This document shows, in pieces, positions 1 through 11,345 of a stretch of 64,000 nt of DNA (position 1 is its first letter; every line of letters starts with the position of its first letter). Source of the stretch: Balaenoptera acutorostrata (lineage: Eukaryota > Chordata > Mammalia > Artiodactyla > Balaenopteridae); assembly GCF_949987535.1 (NCBI RefSeq), contig NC_080074.1, forward strand, positions 37,617,641-37,681,640, read 5' to 3'. A model generated the notes under the pieces. The model did not search any database. It had not been told where the DNA came from and saw only the letters and a list, made by a program, of their open reading frames with translations. The position numbers and the translations under genes were made by a program.

Positions 1-456
1 TATCAATTTGTAACATATGTATATTCATGGTCTTATTTTGCAGATGACATTATTGAGTGTTAAATCCAGTAAGAGCCAAGATAGGGCAAACATCCTAGAG
101 ATAAAGGAGGCATCAGAATTGAGGAAGTGCCTGAGTGTAGATCATACTTAGGCAAGGACATACATGGAAACTTACAAGATGAAGTGCACATTGAATGGCA
201 GCTGGGAGTTTTGGTCGTGAATTCCATTGCTCCCTGCTGCCCATCTCCTAGACTCCAGAAAAAGGGATTAATATTAGTTAAGCTGTATAACAGGGCGCTA
301 GCTCAGTGAGCTGTCATTTAGGTTCAGGGAGATATCCAGTCCTAAAGAGAAACTGGGTGAGAGACAGTAAATGAGCAGTCATGTTGAGGAGCTTTAGGTT
401 TTTTCCCTTACTTTTCTTACAATTTTTTTGACATTTTAACTCCAATACAGCTTATG
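1..456. other. No recognised feature
   Basis: AT-rich sequence with no convincing coding potential or repeat. A plus-strand 'ttattttgcag' before position 45 looks like a splice acceptor but has no supported exon behind it. If the minus-strand gene ends at 623-625, this stretch would hold its 3' untranslated region. Confidence 0.4.
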
Positions 457-464
457 TGTTAGAT

Positions 465-608
465 CAGCGGTCCCCAACCTTTTTGGCACCAGGGACCGGT
501 TTCAGGGAAGGCAATGGCTCCTACGCCACTCACCTCCTGCTGTGCAGCCGGGTTCCTAACAGGCCGCAGACCTATACCGGTCCTCGGCCCGAGGGTTGGG
601 GACCCCTG
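465..608. mobile_element. MER1-like hAT (Charlie) DNA transposon, short internal-deletion copy
   Basis: The element starts 'cagcggtccccaacc' and ends 'ggttggggacccctg', a clear terminal inverted repeat. Its interior has the 'ggttcctaacaggccgc' block known from MER1-type non-autonomous hAT elements. It is flanked by 8-bp direct repeats, tgttagat (457-464) and tgttagta (609-616), which match at six of eight positions. That is the target-site length expected of hAT transposition. It encodes nothing. It lies just past the stop codon of the minus-strand gene, so it would be part of that gene's 3' untranslated region. Confidence 0.8.
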
Positions 609-622
609 TGTTAGTATATGTC

Positions 623-889
623 CTACGATTCAACACACTTCAAATGCTTGATCAACTTCATCCTGTCTGCAAAAGTTTCAAGAATCAAAGTTCTGGATAT
701 AAGCATCTCTTCTTTAAATGCTTCAGTAAGATTCATCATTCCTTGAGTTTCTTCTGCCTTTATTTCAAACCTCAATTCTTCAATCTGCTTTAGAAGTCCA
801 TTTATTTTGTCTGTTGGCAAGCACAGAGTTTTCTCTTTCTTCTTCCTCGTAGGCTTATTTGTCTGATGAACACTAGTTTTAGAAAAATG
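623..889 (-). CDS. Candidate terminal coding exon of an unidentified multi-exon gene
   Basis: On the minus strand this is an open frame of 88 codons ending in TAG at 625-623. The product is rich in Lys and Glu and starts HFSKTSVHQT; a basic KKKEK stretch follows, then a probable amphipathic coiled coil from about KINGLLKQIEELRFE to the end. An acceptor 'gcttag' just upstream (above 889) puts it in phase 0, which matches the phase 0 end of the exon at 9,762-9,855. A stronger-looking acceptor, 'tttattaacag' above 915, would bring an in-frame TAG into the exon. So either the weaker acceptor is used or the gene is broken here. The protein family is not recognised; function unknown. Confidence 0.5.
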   Translation of the reverse strand, partial: HFSKTSVHQTNKPTRKKKEKTLCLPTDKINGLLKQIEELRFEIKAEETQGMMNLTEAFKEEMLISRTLILETFADRMKLIKHLKCVES

Positions 890-959
890 CTAAGCATTCT
901 TCTTGAGCTCAATGTCTGTTAATAAATTATACGAATATGACAAAAAGGAGCATTGGCTC

Positions 960-1180
960 TACAGTTAGACAGACTGCATTGGAATCCTTCCTCCCCAATT
1001 TCCTAGATTTGAGCTTTAAGAAATCCACTTAACCTATGTCTCAATTTCCTTACCTATAAAATGAGGATAACTATTCATTTCATAAAGTCATCCTTAGCAT
1101 TCAGTGAGATAATATAAACAAAGCTTTTAGCACAATGTTTGGCACAAAACAAAGTTTCAATAAACATTAGCTTTGCTCAC
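960..1180 (+). repeat. MIR SINE, decayed
   Basis: The order of blocks follows MIR: a loss of 'gacctt...caagtcacttaacc' to 'aaatccacttaacctatgtctcaatttccttacc', then 'aaaatgaggataa', then 'tagcacaatgtttggcac' and 'caataaacatt'. Diverged and without clear target duplication. Confidence 0.7.
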
Positions 1181-1472
1181 ATTATTTTTAAAAAATAAAC
1201 ATATTATAGAAGTTTTAGATTTACAGATATTTTGAAGATAACAGAGTTTAGATATACCCTATATCCAGTTTCCCCTATTATTAACATCTTACAATACAGT
1301 TATTTGTTATAGTAAATGAACCAATAATGATATATTACTATTAGCTAAAGTTTACATTTCATCCAGATTTTCTCACTTTTTACCTAATGTCCTTTTTCAG
1401 TTCCAGGATCCCATCCAGTTTACTACATTGTATCTAGTCCTATTGGTTGTGACAGTTCTTCAGACTTGCCTT

Positions 1473-1518
1473 TTCTTTTCTTTTTTTAAAATTTTTATTG
1501 GAGTATAGTTGACTCACA
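1473..1518 (-). mobile_element. Very short 5'-truncated L1 insertion
   Basis: Only about 46 bp: a T-rich run followed by 'atttttattggagtatagtt', the antisense of the extreme 3' end of a cetartiodactyl L1. It is bounded by an 11-bp direct repeat, agacttgcctt, at 1462-1472 and 1519-1529. This is a full target-primed insertion that copied only the tail. Confidence 0.75.
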
Positions 1519-1529
1519 AGACTTGCCTT

Positions 1530-2214
1530 GTTTTTGATGACCTTGACAGTATTGAGGAGTACTAGTCAAGCATTGTGTAGGATGTTCCTTCACTGGGATT
1601 TGTCAGATGTTTTCCTCATAATTAGACTGGGGCTATGGGTTTTGAGAGGAAGACTACAGAAGTAAAGTATGATATTCCTCACATCATATTAAGGGTACGT
1701 ACTATCAATATGATTTATCACTGTAGATATTGACCTTGAGTACTTGGCTGAGATAGTATTTGTCAGGTTTCTTCACTGTAATGTTCCTCCTTTTCCCCTT
1801 TCCACATTGTATGCTTTGGAAGAAAGTCACAACTTGCAGCCTACACTTAAGGAGTGAGGAGTTATGCTTAAGGAGTGAGGGTGCAATATCCAAATAAATT
1901 ATTTAGAATTCTTTTCCATGGAAGATTTGTCTCTTCTCTTGCATTTATTTATTAAAACCATCTTTTTATAGATCTATATAAGGGGCCCAGGTACGCAAAG
2001 GTGGACCATACTTCAACTGCATGGGGAATGCGTCGTATGATTGGATGAGAGATACATAGTTATTTGGAGATTCTCCCCACACGCTACCTGATCAGAAGAT
2101 AGGTTAGCAATTGACCTTATTTTCACCAGTAGATGGTAGGACTGAGGCTGCTGATATACCCTTGGCTAGAACTCAAGGTAGGTGGATGTGGTACCAAATT
2201 GAGAATGCAAAGGA
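1530..2214. other. No recognised feature
   Basis: No supported gene or repeat. The last part (about 2,000-2,214) may be a decayed 5' part of the Tigger element that follows, but no terminal repeat is visible. Confidence 0.35.
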
Positions 2215-2409
2215 AAACTTCTTAAAGGAAATTAAAAGTGCTACTCCAGTGAACGTATGAATGATATGAAAACAAAAGTCTTATTGCTGATAATGAGAAA
2301 GCTGTAGTGGTCTGGAAAGAAGATCAAACCAGCCACAACATTCCCTTAAGCCAAAGTCTAATCCAGAGCAAGGCCCTAACTTTCTTCAATTCTATGAAGG
2401 CTGGGAGAG

Positions 2410-4140
2410 GTGAGGAAGCTGCAGAAGAAATCTGAAGCTAGCAGAGGTTGGTTCATGAAGTTTAAGGAAAGAAGCTGTCTCTGTAACATAAGAGTGCAAG
2501 GTGAAGCAGCAAGTACTGATGTAGAAGATATAGTAAGTTATCCAGAAGATCTAGTTAAGATAATTAAAGAAGGTGGCTACATTAAACAACAGATTTTCAA
2601 TGTAGATGAAACTGCCTTATATTGGAAGAAGACGCCATTTAGGACTTTCACAGCTAAAGAGGAGAAGTCAATGCCTGGCTTCAAAGCTTCAAAGAACAGG
2701 CTGAAATCTCTCGTCAGTTAGGGGCTAATACAGCTGGTGACTTTAGGTTGAAGCTGACCTCATTTACCATTCCAAAAATCCTAGGGCCCTTAAGAATTAT
2801 GCTAAATCTACTCTGCTTGTGCTCTATAAATGGAACAACAAAGCCTGGATGATAGCACATCTGTTTACAACATGGTTCACTGAATATTTTAAGACTATTG
2901 TTGAGACCTACTGCTCAGAAAAAAAGATTCTTTCCAAAATATTACTGCTCATTGGCAATGCACCTCAAGAGCTCTCATGGAGATGCACAATGAGATTAAA
3001 ATGCTGTTTTTATGCTGCTAACACAATATCCATTCTGCAGCCCATGGATCAAGCAGTAATTTTGACTTTCAAGTCTTATTTAAGAAATACATTTTGTAAG
3101 GCTATAGCTGCCATAAATAGTGATTCATCTGATGGATCTGGGCAAAGTAAATTGAAAACATCCTGGAAAGTATTCACTATTCTAGATGTAAGAACATTCA
3201 TGATTCATGGGAGGATGTCAAAATAACAACATTAACAGGAATTTGGAGGAAGCTGATTCCAACTCTCATAGATGACTCTGAGGGGTTCAAAACTTCAGTG
3301 GAGGAAGTAACTGCAGATGTGGCAGAAACAGCAAGAGAACTAGCATTAGAAGTGGAGCCTGAAGATGTGACTGAATTGCTGCAACCTCACGATAAAGCTT
3401 TCACAGGTGAGGAGCTGCTTCTTACGGAGGAGCAAAGAAAGTGGTTTCTTGAGATGGATCTACTCCTGGTGAAGATGCTGTGAAGACTGCTGAGATGACA
3501 ACGAAGGATTTAGAATATGACATAAACTTAGTTTATAAAGTAGCAGCAGAGTTTGAGAGGATTGACTCCAATTTTGAAAGATGTTCTGCTGTGGGTAAAA
3601 TGCTATCCAACAGCATTGCCTGCTACAGGGAAAATGTGAAAGGTCAATCTGTGGGTCAAACTTCACTGTTGCCGTATTTTTTTTTTTAATTTTTTATTTA
3701 TTTATTTATTCATTCATTCATTCATTTATTTATTTATTTTTGGCTGTGTTGGGTCTTCGTTTCTGCGCGAGGGCTTTCTCTAGTTGCGGCAAGCGGGGGC
3801 CACTCTTCATCGTGGTGCGCAGGCCTCTCACTATCGCGGCCTCTCTTGTTGCGGAGCACAGGCTCCAGACGCGCAGGCTCAGTAGTTGTGGCTCTCGGGC
3901 CCAGTTGCTCCGTGGCATGTGGGATCTTCCCAGACCAGGGCTCGAACCCATGTCCCCTGCATTGGCAGGCATATTCTCAACCACTGCGCCACCAGGGAAG
4001 CCCACTGTTGCCGTATTTTAAGGAATGGCCACTGCCACCCCAGCCTTCAGCAGCCACCACCCTGCTCAGTCAGCACCACCTACATAGAGGCAAGACTCTG
4101 CACCAGCAAAAAGAGTAGGACTTGCTGAAGGCTCAGATGA
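2410..4140 (+). pseudogene. Broken Tigger1 transposase
   Basis: Four consecutive reading-frame pieces (2,410-2,721; 2,819-3,226; 3,298-3,483; 3,480-3,689) plus a tail after the SINE (4,020-4,140) make up a pogo-family transposase. The first carries a CENP-B-like DNA-binding segment ([10 protein letters not shown]). It runs into the DDE domain with the first acid in [10 protein letters not shown]. The second acid is lost: the motif reads LLLIGNAP where the family has an Asp in place of Gly. The third survives in ILQPMDQ. Several frameshifts and stops, the lost acid and the SINE insertion make it inactive. It would once have bound the terminal repeats and cut the element out of chromosomal DNA. 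Confidence 0.85.
3681..4003 (-). mobile_element. CHR-type SINE (cetacean tRNA-derived retroposon)
   Basis: On the plus strand it runs from a T-rich tail (antisense of the A tail, with 'attcattcattc' repeats) to 'accagggaagccc'. Read on the minus strand it starts 'gggcttccctggtggcgcag', with the tRNA-like head, and continues through 'cgaagacccaacacagcc' to the tail. The direct repeat actgttgccgtattt flanks it (from 3,665 and from 4,004). It is inserted in the C-terminal coding part of the Tigger transposase fossil. Confidence 0.92.
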
Positions 4141-4172
4141 TGGTCAGCAGTTTTCAGCAATAAAGTATTTTT

Positions 4173-4803
4173 ATTTATTTACTTTTTGAATTTTTGTATT
4201 TTATTTTATTTTTTTATACAGCAGGTTCTTATTAGTTATCTATTTTATACATACTAGTGTATACATGACAATCTCAATCTCCCAATTCATCCCATCACCA
4301 CCCCCGCCACTTTCCCCCCTTGGTGTCCATACGTTTGTTCTCTACATCTGTGTCTCTGTTTCTGCCTTGCAAACCGGTTCATCTGTACCATTTTTCTAGA
4401 TTCCACATATACGTGTTAATATACGATATTTGTTTTTCTCTTTCTGATTTACTTCACTCTGTATGACAGTCTCTAGATTCATCCACGTCTCTACAAATGA
4501 CCCAATTTCGTTCCTTTTTATGGCTGAGTAATATTCCATTGTATATATGTACCACATCTTCTTTATCCATTCGTCTGTCGATGGACACTTAGGTTGCTTC
4601 CATGTCCTAGCTATTGTAAACAGTGCTGCAATGAACATTGGGGTGCATGTGTCTTCTTGAATTATGGTTTTCTCTGGGTATATGCCCAGTAGTGGGATTG
4701 CTGGATCATATGGTAATTTTATTTTTAGTTTTTAAAGGACCCTCCACACTGTTCTCCATAGTGGCTGTATCAATTTACATTCCCACCAACAGTGCAAGAG
4801 GGT
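4173..4803 (-). mobile_element. 5'-truncated L1 (3' end of ORF2 and 3'UTR)
   Basis: In antisense it shows the L1 tail, then 'tctattttatacatactagtg', then the end of ORF2 (minus-strand frame 4,396-4,638, with [20 protein letters not shown], as in the complete L1 at 46-53 kb). A target duplication agcaataaaRtattttt lies at 4,156-4,172 and 4,804-4,820. It inserted in the Tigger1 fossil just past the transposase frame. Confidence 0.9.
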
Positions 4804-5173
4804 AGCAATAAAATATTTTTTATTAAGGCATGTACATTATTTCATTAGACATAACGCTATTGCACACATAATAGACTAAAGTACAGTGTAAACATAATTT
4901 CTATATGCACTGGGAAACCAAAAAATTCACGTGACTCGCTTTATTACAATATTTACTTTATTGCGGTGCTCTGGAACTGAACCTACAGTCTGAGGTATGC
5001 CTGTGTTATTATAGTGGTTGTAAAAAGCAGCAGGAACTTACTTATGGGAATAATGCACATGTTCTTTGCATATCACCAAAGATGACAGGCTTCCTATGTA
5101 TTTAAACTGTATCAGGAATTCGCTGTTTCTTTAGGGTCAGATGACCTCATTTAACGTAGATCATTTCTGGATA

Positions 5174-5326
5174 CAGTCAGTCCTCCATATCCATAGATGT
5201 GGAACCCACAGATACAGAGGGCTGACTGTACTATACCATTTTATATAAGGGACTTGAGCATCCTTGGGTTTTGTTAACAGTGGGGGGTTCTGGAAGCAAT
5301 TCCCCACAGATACCGAGGGACCACTG
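5174..5326. mobile_element. MER2-like Tigger MITE, internally deleted
   Basis: It begins 'cagtcagtcctccatatcca' and ends 'gataccgagggaccactg', the two inverted ends of MER2. Only about 150 bp remain of roughly 345 bp. It follows a TA dinucleotide, as expected of Tc1-mariner insertion. Confidence 0.8.
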
Positions 5327-5479
5327 AATATTACTACATGGAAGTTTATGAGCTCCTTGTATTTTTTGTTGCCCTCCCACTTGTATTGAAACCACCAAGT
5401 GATTATGATTACTACTAATTAATCTTTGATCTAATGTCCAAAGATCAGTTTATTTGGTCTCTCCACATGTGCCTAGTCC

Positions 5480-5890
5480 TTTGGCCTCATCTCTCACCAC
5501 TGTCTCCTCTACTTGCTTTATGCTCCAGCTGTGCTGAGTCCAGAATCATGTTTCTTACTCTCTGTGGTTTTGCCCAAGCAATTCCCCCCACCACACACAC
5601 CTGAAATTCCTTGCTCCCTACCTTCCCACCTTGTTTGCTTAATGAACTCCTGCATCCTTCAAGACTAAGCTAAGGCATCAATGTCCTCTGAGAAACCTTA
5701 CAGGCAGAGTGAGTCACTCCAAGCATACATACTTTATATATGTCTAGTGTTGTAAGTTCATGCTATAATTACTTGTTTTCTTTTCTCATGGGTTATGTCT
5801 TAATTATCTTTGTAGCTCCAGAGTTTCCACTCTTCTTGGCACATGGGAGATTCTTCAAAATAAATGTTTGCTGGTGAATAACTAAATGAT
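5480..5890 (+). repeat. L2 LINE 3' fragment
   Basis: The blocks 'ccttcaagactaagctaa', 'cctctgagaaaccttac' and the ending 'cttggcacatgg' to 'aataaatgtttgctgg' follow the L2 3' end. Diverged, no target duplication. Confidence 0.65.
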
Positions 5891-6953
5891 TTTGGTCTAA
5901 AAAGTTTTGCTTTTGCTGGCCTGTTTTGGAGAAATATTTAAGGATAATTTTCTGAATTATCCTCTATCCCTTCCACTAAGGTTCTAGCTTAGTGATTTTC
6001 AACTTTGTCCATTCAACAGCACACACCCCACTCCCATTAAATCACCAGTTTTATTGTCTATTTCATTCTTAATATCTGAGAGTAATATTTATTTGAATAT
6101 TCATCATATGTATACAGCACACAAACACACATACATGCAAGCTCTAGAACATAAGCTCCTTTTATTTTCCCTTCTTATGGACAAATGCTCCAGCTCGTTC
6201 TTTGCCCAGCAAGCAATAGTAGTTTTGCTGCTTTTAAAATCTGATGCTTTAAAAATTTACAGATATGTGTGTGTGTGTACGCTCATGCATCCGTGTGTGT
6301 GCAGTACATGCATGTGGAAGGAGAAAGAGAGGAAATTAATACAAAAGAAGAAAAAAATGCTGTGGACCATGAATATGAAACCCTGAATACAATTTTAAAG
6401 GTTTTCTGAAATTTGGTGAGATACCAAAGTTTGGGACAGAAGATAAAATTTAAAAATACCTAATTTTTTTAAGGACTAGGTAAAGCTAATCACTAGGATT
6501 TTGTTATTTTAGACAATTGTAAAGTTCTATTAAAATATTTTACACAGAAGTAATTGAACTTTACTCAATTACAAAGAATATTACTGTAAAATTTCATTCT
6601 AAGCAGTCCATCTATTATAAACAGTATACTTGCTGATATAAGGTAGCTGATGTTCTGCCACAATTTGTTTTCAGTGGCTTGGCTTTACTGTGAAATCTAA
6701 ACATTCTTCTTAAAGAGAACTGTATCTTATGCAGGGGTGAAACAATATCACCCTTAAATGGTTAAGGCTATAAAAAATTAAAAATCAAGGAGGGGATCAT
6801 TTTGATAAAAAGTCTTCAAAATGTAAGAACAGAATCACTGCTTTTCCCCACTTCCCCACTCTATGTTCCTTGGTGTAACATGGCATTTTAAGATAATATG
6901 GGGTCTATAATAGGAATGTTAATGGAATCACTAAAATGACAAATGCTTGAAGA
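5891..6953. other. No gene; short TG-rich run
   Basis: No supported coding or transposon sequence. A broken TG tract lies at about 6,263-6,310. The 110-codon plus-strand frame at 6,054-6,386 spans this simple repeat and has no family likeness. Confidence 0.4.
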
Positions 6954-7170
6954 CAGCGGATCTTAACTGGGGGTGATTTTGACCCCCAGGACATTTGTGG
7001 CAATGTCTGGAGATTTTTTTTAAATTTATTTATTTTGGATTGTTACAATTAGGGTGCTACTGCGGACACCTAGTGGGTAGAGGTCAAAGATGTTAAACAT
7101 CCTCCAACGCACAGGATAGTTCTCCACAATAAAGAATTATCCAAATGTGCTGAGTTTGACAAAATCCTGC
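6954..7170 (+). mobile_element. MER5A-like hAT MITE
   Basis: The pattern 'ttaactgggggtgattttgacccccaggacatttg', 'gcaatgtctggaga', then 'gatgttaaacatcctccaa' and 'cacaggatagt' to 'aaatcctgctc' follows MER5A. A 'ttttttttaaatttatttatttt' stretch in the middle replaces consensus sequence. Confidence 0.8.
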
Positions 7171-8124
7171 TCTAAGAGGAAATGTCTAATGCTGTCTGTC
7201 ACAACTGAGTACAGGACTTATGGATTGATATTTTAAGCTGTGTATGAACCACTTATATATCCAGCACATGCTGTTCTGGTCTTTGGAATGATGATTTGTC
7301 TGGGAATGTTGTTTTTCCTCATGTTTACATGATTTCTTGTGACTAAGAAAGTATCAGAGCATGTTAGGAGATTTCTAGGCACTTCACTTGCTTACACAGT
7401 TTTGAATATGAAGAGATGTGCTTTGAGAGATCAGAAACACATCAGTGGTATTCATCACACTTTCAATTATATATAAAAGTTTGTTAATAAATGATTATAA
7501 ATTTAGTCAAAGATCTCTTAAACACTTTGGTATATCTAATATTTTAAATTTAAGTGGTTTTGATACTTTTTAGTAATTAGAATCTCGTGAAAATTAATTT
7601 CATTTTTTAAATGAAACGTCATAAATCTCTTCTTATTGTGTTTGTGGTCAAAACCTTCATTTTAGCACTGATATTTCATAATGTGGGAGAAAAATAATAG
7701 GATTTTGTATTATATCAGAAATATAAGCTTGGTTTTAATAACTTATCCTATTTCCAACCACTCTGGCCTGACAGACACAACTCTCAATTCCTCTTGTTTA
7801 ACATAAAAACAAACAAAAAACCCCTCAAAACACATACTCATCTATTTGCTTCCTCTCACCCTACTACCTTTGAAATGCCTTATTAGGTTCTGTACTTTCC
7901 TCCCCTTCCAGCTTGGGTTTCTTGCTCCTTTTCTTTTCCTCACCCATTTTATTCAACATATTTATCTTTCAATGAACTTAAATAGTTTTAAGAGAAAAAT
8001 CAGCAGGGCACTATTAATTGTCTTTACTAACTAATAAAGGTAATCATTTAAGACTGATATTTTATGGTGATACTTATCTACATCAGTCTTTTTCCTTTTG
8101 TTTTTAATTTCACTTCTCAGTACA
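7171..8124. other. No recognised feature
   Basis: AT-rich, presumably intronic sequence of the minus-strand gene. No repeat or exon is supported. Confidence 0.4.
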
Positions 8125-8375
8125 GTGGTGGCTGACAGTGGAGGTTCTGATGTAAGTTGAATCTGCATTCAAGTTCCAGCTCTGCCACTTGCTCTTCAAC
8201 TCTGAGAAAATGACTTGCCTTTTTGTAAGCCTCTCTTTCTAGATCATTACATTGGGAATAATAATAGTATCTTACTCTTTTAGTGAAGAGTAAATGCGAT
8301 AATGTTATGATGTCTTTAGCATGATAACTATAACATAGTAAGTGCTTAGTAAATATTAGCTATTATTAATATTCT
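8125..8375 (+). repeat. MIR SINE
   Basis: Blocks in MIR order: 'caagttccagctctgccactt', 'gaataataatagtatctta', 'ataacatagtaagtgcttag' and 'taaatattagc'. Confidence 0.7.
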
Positions 8376-8842
8376 AATCAGTAATATAATAAGCATATTA
8401 AGAAACATTTACTATGGTTATTATTAGAGACAAACCTGGGAAGAGAAAGCCATCGCGAAAAATAAGTAACATTCTTTCTGGATTTTTACAGTTTGGTTTT
8501 TGACAAAGGATAATACATTTTTAGTTTAAGTAAAAACTTAGCTCTATATTTGTAAAAATTATGCTTAGGTTTGTGTTCTTGATAGTAAATGTAAGACGCG
8601 GAATTGAGACATGAAGTAAATATATGCACTAATAAAGACTAATTGGAAGGAAGACCAGTCTGATTAAAAATATTTTAAAAAACAGAAATAAAATAACTAA
8701 GATAACACTGTCTATTCTTATTTATTTATGCAAGACTAGAAGGATCTTCATTTTGGTGACTAAATAAAAATGTTTATAGGAGTCATAACAATTGTATTAT
8801 TATAAGCAGTACATATACAAAGATAAGAATCATAAAAACTAG
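8376..8842. other. No recognised feature
   Basis: AT-rich sequence between two MIR copies. No gene or identifiable repeat seen. Confidence 0.35.
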
Positions 8843-9010
8843 TATTATTTAGTTAGCACTTACTATGTACATTTTATTGAGCATTTTATGTCTATTACCT
8901 CATTTAATTTTTCTTAAATCCTATGAATTAGAAATGAGCTATTTTACAGAGGAGGAAACTTATTAGTACCAGTCTAATTGCTTTAAGTAATAAAGCAACT
9001 GGGGAGTAAA
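8843..9010 (-). repeat. MIR SINE
   Basis: Antisense MIR order: 'agttagcacttactatgtac', 'ttacctcatttaat', then 'attttacagaggaggaaact' and 'gtaataaagcaactgggg'. Confidence 0.65.
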
Positions 9011-9761
9011 TGGATAACTGGTACAATAAACAATAATACCCTCTAGCTTTGATATAACTTAACCATATCTGTATAATTTTTCTCTTTCAAGAAGAAACCT
9101 TAACCACCTTAATCACCATTCCTTAACCAACTATTTTATGCTTTATTTCAATTTATAATCAATTCAAAATACCAAAGTGATCCAGATTCAACTTAATATT
9201 TTAGTTCATAACTCATTTGAATCATGTTGAGAGTTATTTTTTTCTCAGTGTTAGACTATTTATTACCAGTAGTCCATCAGCTTACCTTTTGTGTCTTCAA
9301 CAATATGTTCTCAATTATTACCTTGGGCTTTCTATGACATTACCACTTTCCAGGATTCCCCCATTCAAAGGGTTTTTGAATTTAAGATTTTAAATTTTAA
9401 TGCGTCATACAGCCTTTAAATACACGCAGTTTAAAATTAAAACCATCGTCTCCTGCTGTACTTACAAATCCCATTTGTTCTTGCTTTTTAAGTCTATTTT
9501 GATTTGAAAATTGGCACATTTTTACCTGAATAAACCTGAAAGGGGAATCACTCTGGAGGTGTACAACAGCAAACTATCCGTATAATATTGACAGAAAAGG
9601 TGAACTGGAATAAAGGTAACTGAAGTTTGGCTTCAATATAATTTAGATGTTTTTCATGAGTAAGAGAAAAGTAGAGGGCAAATAATTTTGTATTATCTCA
9701 ATTCATAACCCTATAGAAGTTCTCTTGTTTCTTATAAAACAATGGGTAATCATATACTGAC
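9011..9761. other. Presumed intron, no recognised feature
   Basis: No repeat or coding sequence identified. It directly follows (in the minus direction) the exon at 9,762-9,855. Confidence 0.35.
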
Positions 9762-9855
9762 CTTGGACTCATCTAATCCAAGCTTCTTTAGAGACTTTCT
9801 GACATAATCCAGAAAGGAAGAGGATTTGGAATAAATTTTACCAACATGCCGATCA
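9762..9855 (-). CDS. Internal coding exon of the unidentified minus-strand gene
   Basis: On the minus strand this 94-base segment is preceded by 'ttttgttttgcag' and followed by the donor AAG|gtcagt. It starts in phase 2, completing a Cys codon begun in the exon at 22,526-22,599, and ends in phase 0. It encodes DRHVGKIYSKSSSFLDYVRK followed by SLKKLGLDESK. The acceptor has a good pyrimidine run. Reading phase and borders agree with the exon upstream, which is why it is called coding. The family is not recognised. The next exon is probably the terminal one at 623-889, about 8.9 kb away. Confidence 0.7.
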
Positions 9856-11114
9856 CTGCAAAACAAAATTGAATCACTCTTTAGTTTTTCCAATTTAAAT
9901 TATAGATGATTTTAAATTCAGTCATGAAATACTTTTAAATACCTTCTGTGCATATGGCACAAGCTCCACATGTGATAATAATGTAGTAATATTTTTGTGA
10001 ACACTTTTAGTTTACATATTATAAAAATATTCGGGATCTGCTTTTGAGAATTCCTTCAACGTACAACAGTGGAAGACAATATTATGAAGACAATACTATG
10101 AGAAAGAAGTTGTAAACTTAGTATTAAAAAAGCCTCAGTTTTAAAGGGAACTCTAGGTATTTCGAAAGGTTCCATTGTGCTACAAAGCACATTTTCACTT
10201 TACTGGCTCAACATTACAGTGCACATTTCATGGCAACACCTGCTAATAGTGGTGACATCCAACAGCCATGCAAAGAGAACTTCAATGCCAGCCACTGAAC
10301 AAGCACCATATGCTGCTGAGTTGGGTCTGACTTGATCTCATTTATGCCCTGCAGATTTTCATTACAGTATAAACAAAATATGAGATGGTTTTAAATTTAA
10401 ATAATGCAATGTTGGACTATCACATCTCACAATTTTGGTTGCATTTAGGTATAATGTAAAAATCAAGAGAATAAAAAATTTACCACCTCCAAGTATCAAA
10501 AACAATGAATAAAAGCTCATTTACTCTTGGCAGTATAAATATTAATCCCTATGCTTAGTCAGACATGATGCTCTACCAATTCTTCCATTGAAATATACCT
10601 CAAATATATAACTTCAGCTCCACTTCTAGACGGCCACTTCAATTACACTTGTTATTACCTCATGTCCTAATTATTACAGCTACTTCCTAATTAAAGTCGA
10701 TGTTTGTCCCTTCATTCCTGCCTACATTGTCATGCTATTTTGTTAGACGAGCATTTCCATTTACCACTTTCCTGCTCAAAAAACTACTTTGAAATAATAG
10801 TCATTTGAAAAGGTATAGGTTCCAGGAAACAGAAATTATATTTTTTATTAGTTTTTGTGTAATTCTCAGATCCTACACGTTTATATGTAAGAGATAGCAT
10901 ATAATCGATATGGACATCTTATGTATCAGTATATTGAATTGATAAACTGTATAGCCAGAAAAAGAAAAAAAGTCATTTAATATTAACTTCCTGCTCCTCA
11001 TCTTAACAGGTTTTTAAACTTTTATTATTATTATTTTTTAATCCAGAGGGGCAAGCAATTCTCTCCCATGAGATAGTGATTTTGGTTCTTATTTTATACT
11101 ATCTATCACCACCT
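9856..11114. other. Presumed intron, no recognised feature
   Basis: AT-rich. No gene, no clear repeat. Confidence 0.35.
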
Positions 11115-11345
11115 AGTGGAGTAGCTTAAGAGAGAAAGCAGAGCACAGTAGATAAAAGTGTAGCCTCCAGTCTGTCTCTATCACCTACTAGCTCCCTGTT
11201 TATCAAAACGGGGTATTAATAGTACCAATTTCGTAAAGTCACTGTGAGGATGAAATTAGGTAACACATGTAAGGTGCTCAGAACTGTGCCACCACGTGAG
11301 TTGTTTTCTTTGCTATCATGATTGTTGTTTTTATCATAATTGGAA
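11115..11345 (+). repeat. MIR SINE
   Basis: 'agcagagcacagtagataaa' starts a MIR-like series: 'cacctactagctccctg', 'ggtattaatagtacc', 'tcactgtgaggatgaaatta', and 'aaggtgctcagaactgtgcc'. Confidence 0.65.

Larger units (their letters stand above)
2215..5003 (+). mobile_element. Tigger1-type (pogo/Tc1-mariner) DNA transposon fossil, interrupted by a SINE and an L1
   Basis: The body matches the Tigger1 pattern: a decayed pogo-type transposase (2,410-4,140), the post-coding 'cattagacataacgctattgcacac' region, then 'ctcgctttattacaatatttactttattgcggt' and the right terminal end 'gaggtatgcctg' at 4,992-5,003. The left terminal repeat is missing or too decayed to see, so the start is approximate. Two later insertions split it: a CHR SINE at 3,681-4,003 and an L1 3' end at 4,173-4,803, each with its own target duplication. 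The element is therefore older than both. Confidence 0.85.

Noticed and set aside
3740..4128. Several overlapping frames of 80-93 codons at the first SINE
   Set aside because: All come from the GC-rich CHR SINE body; the same peptide appears at the other SINE copies (12,074; 13,326; 19,857).
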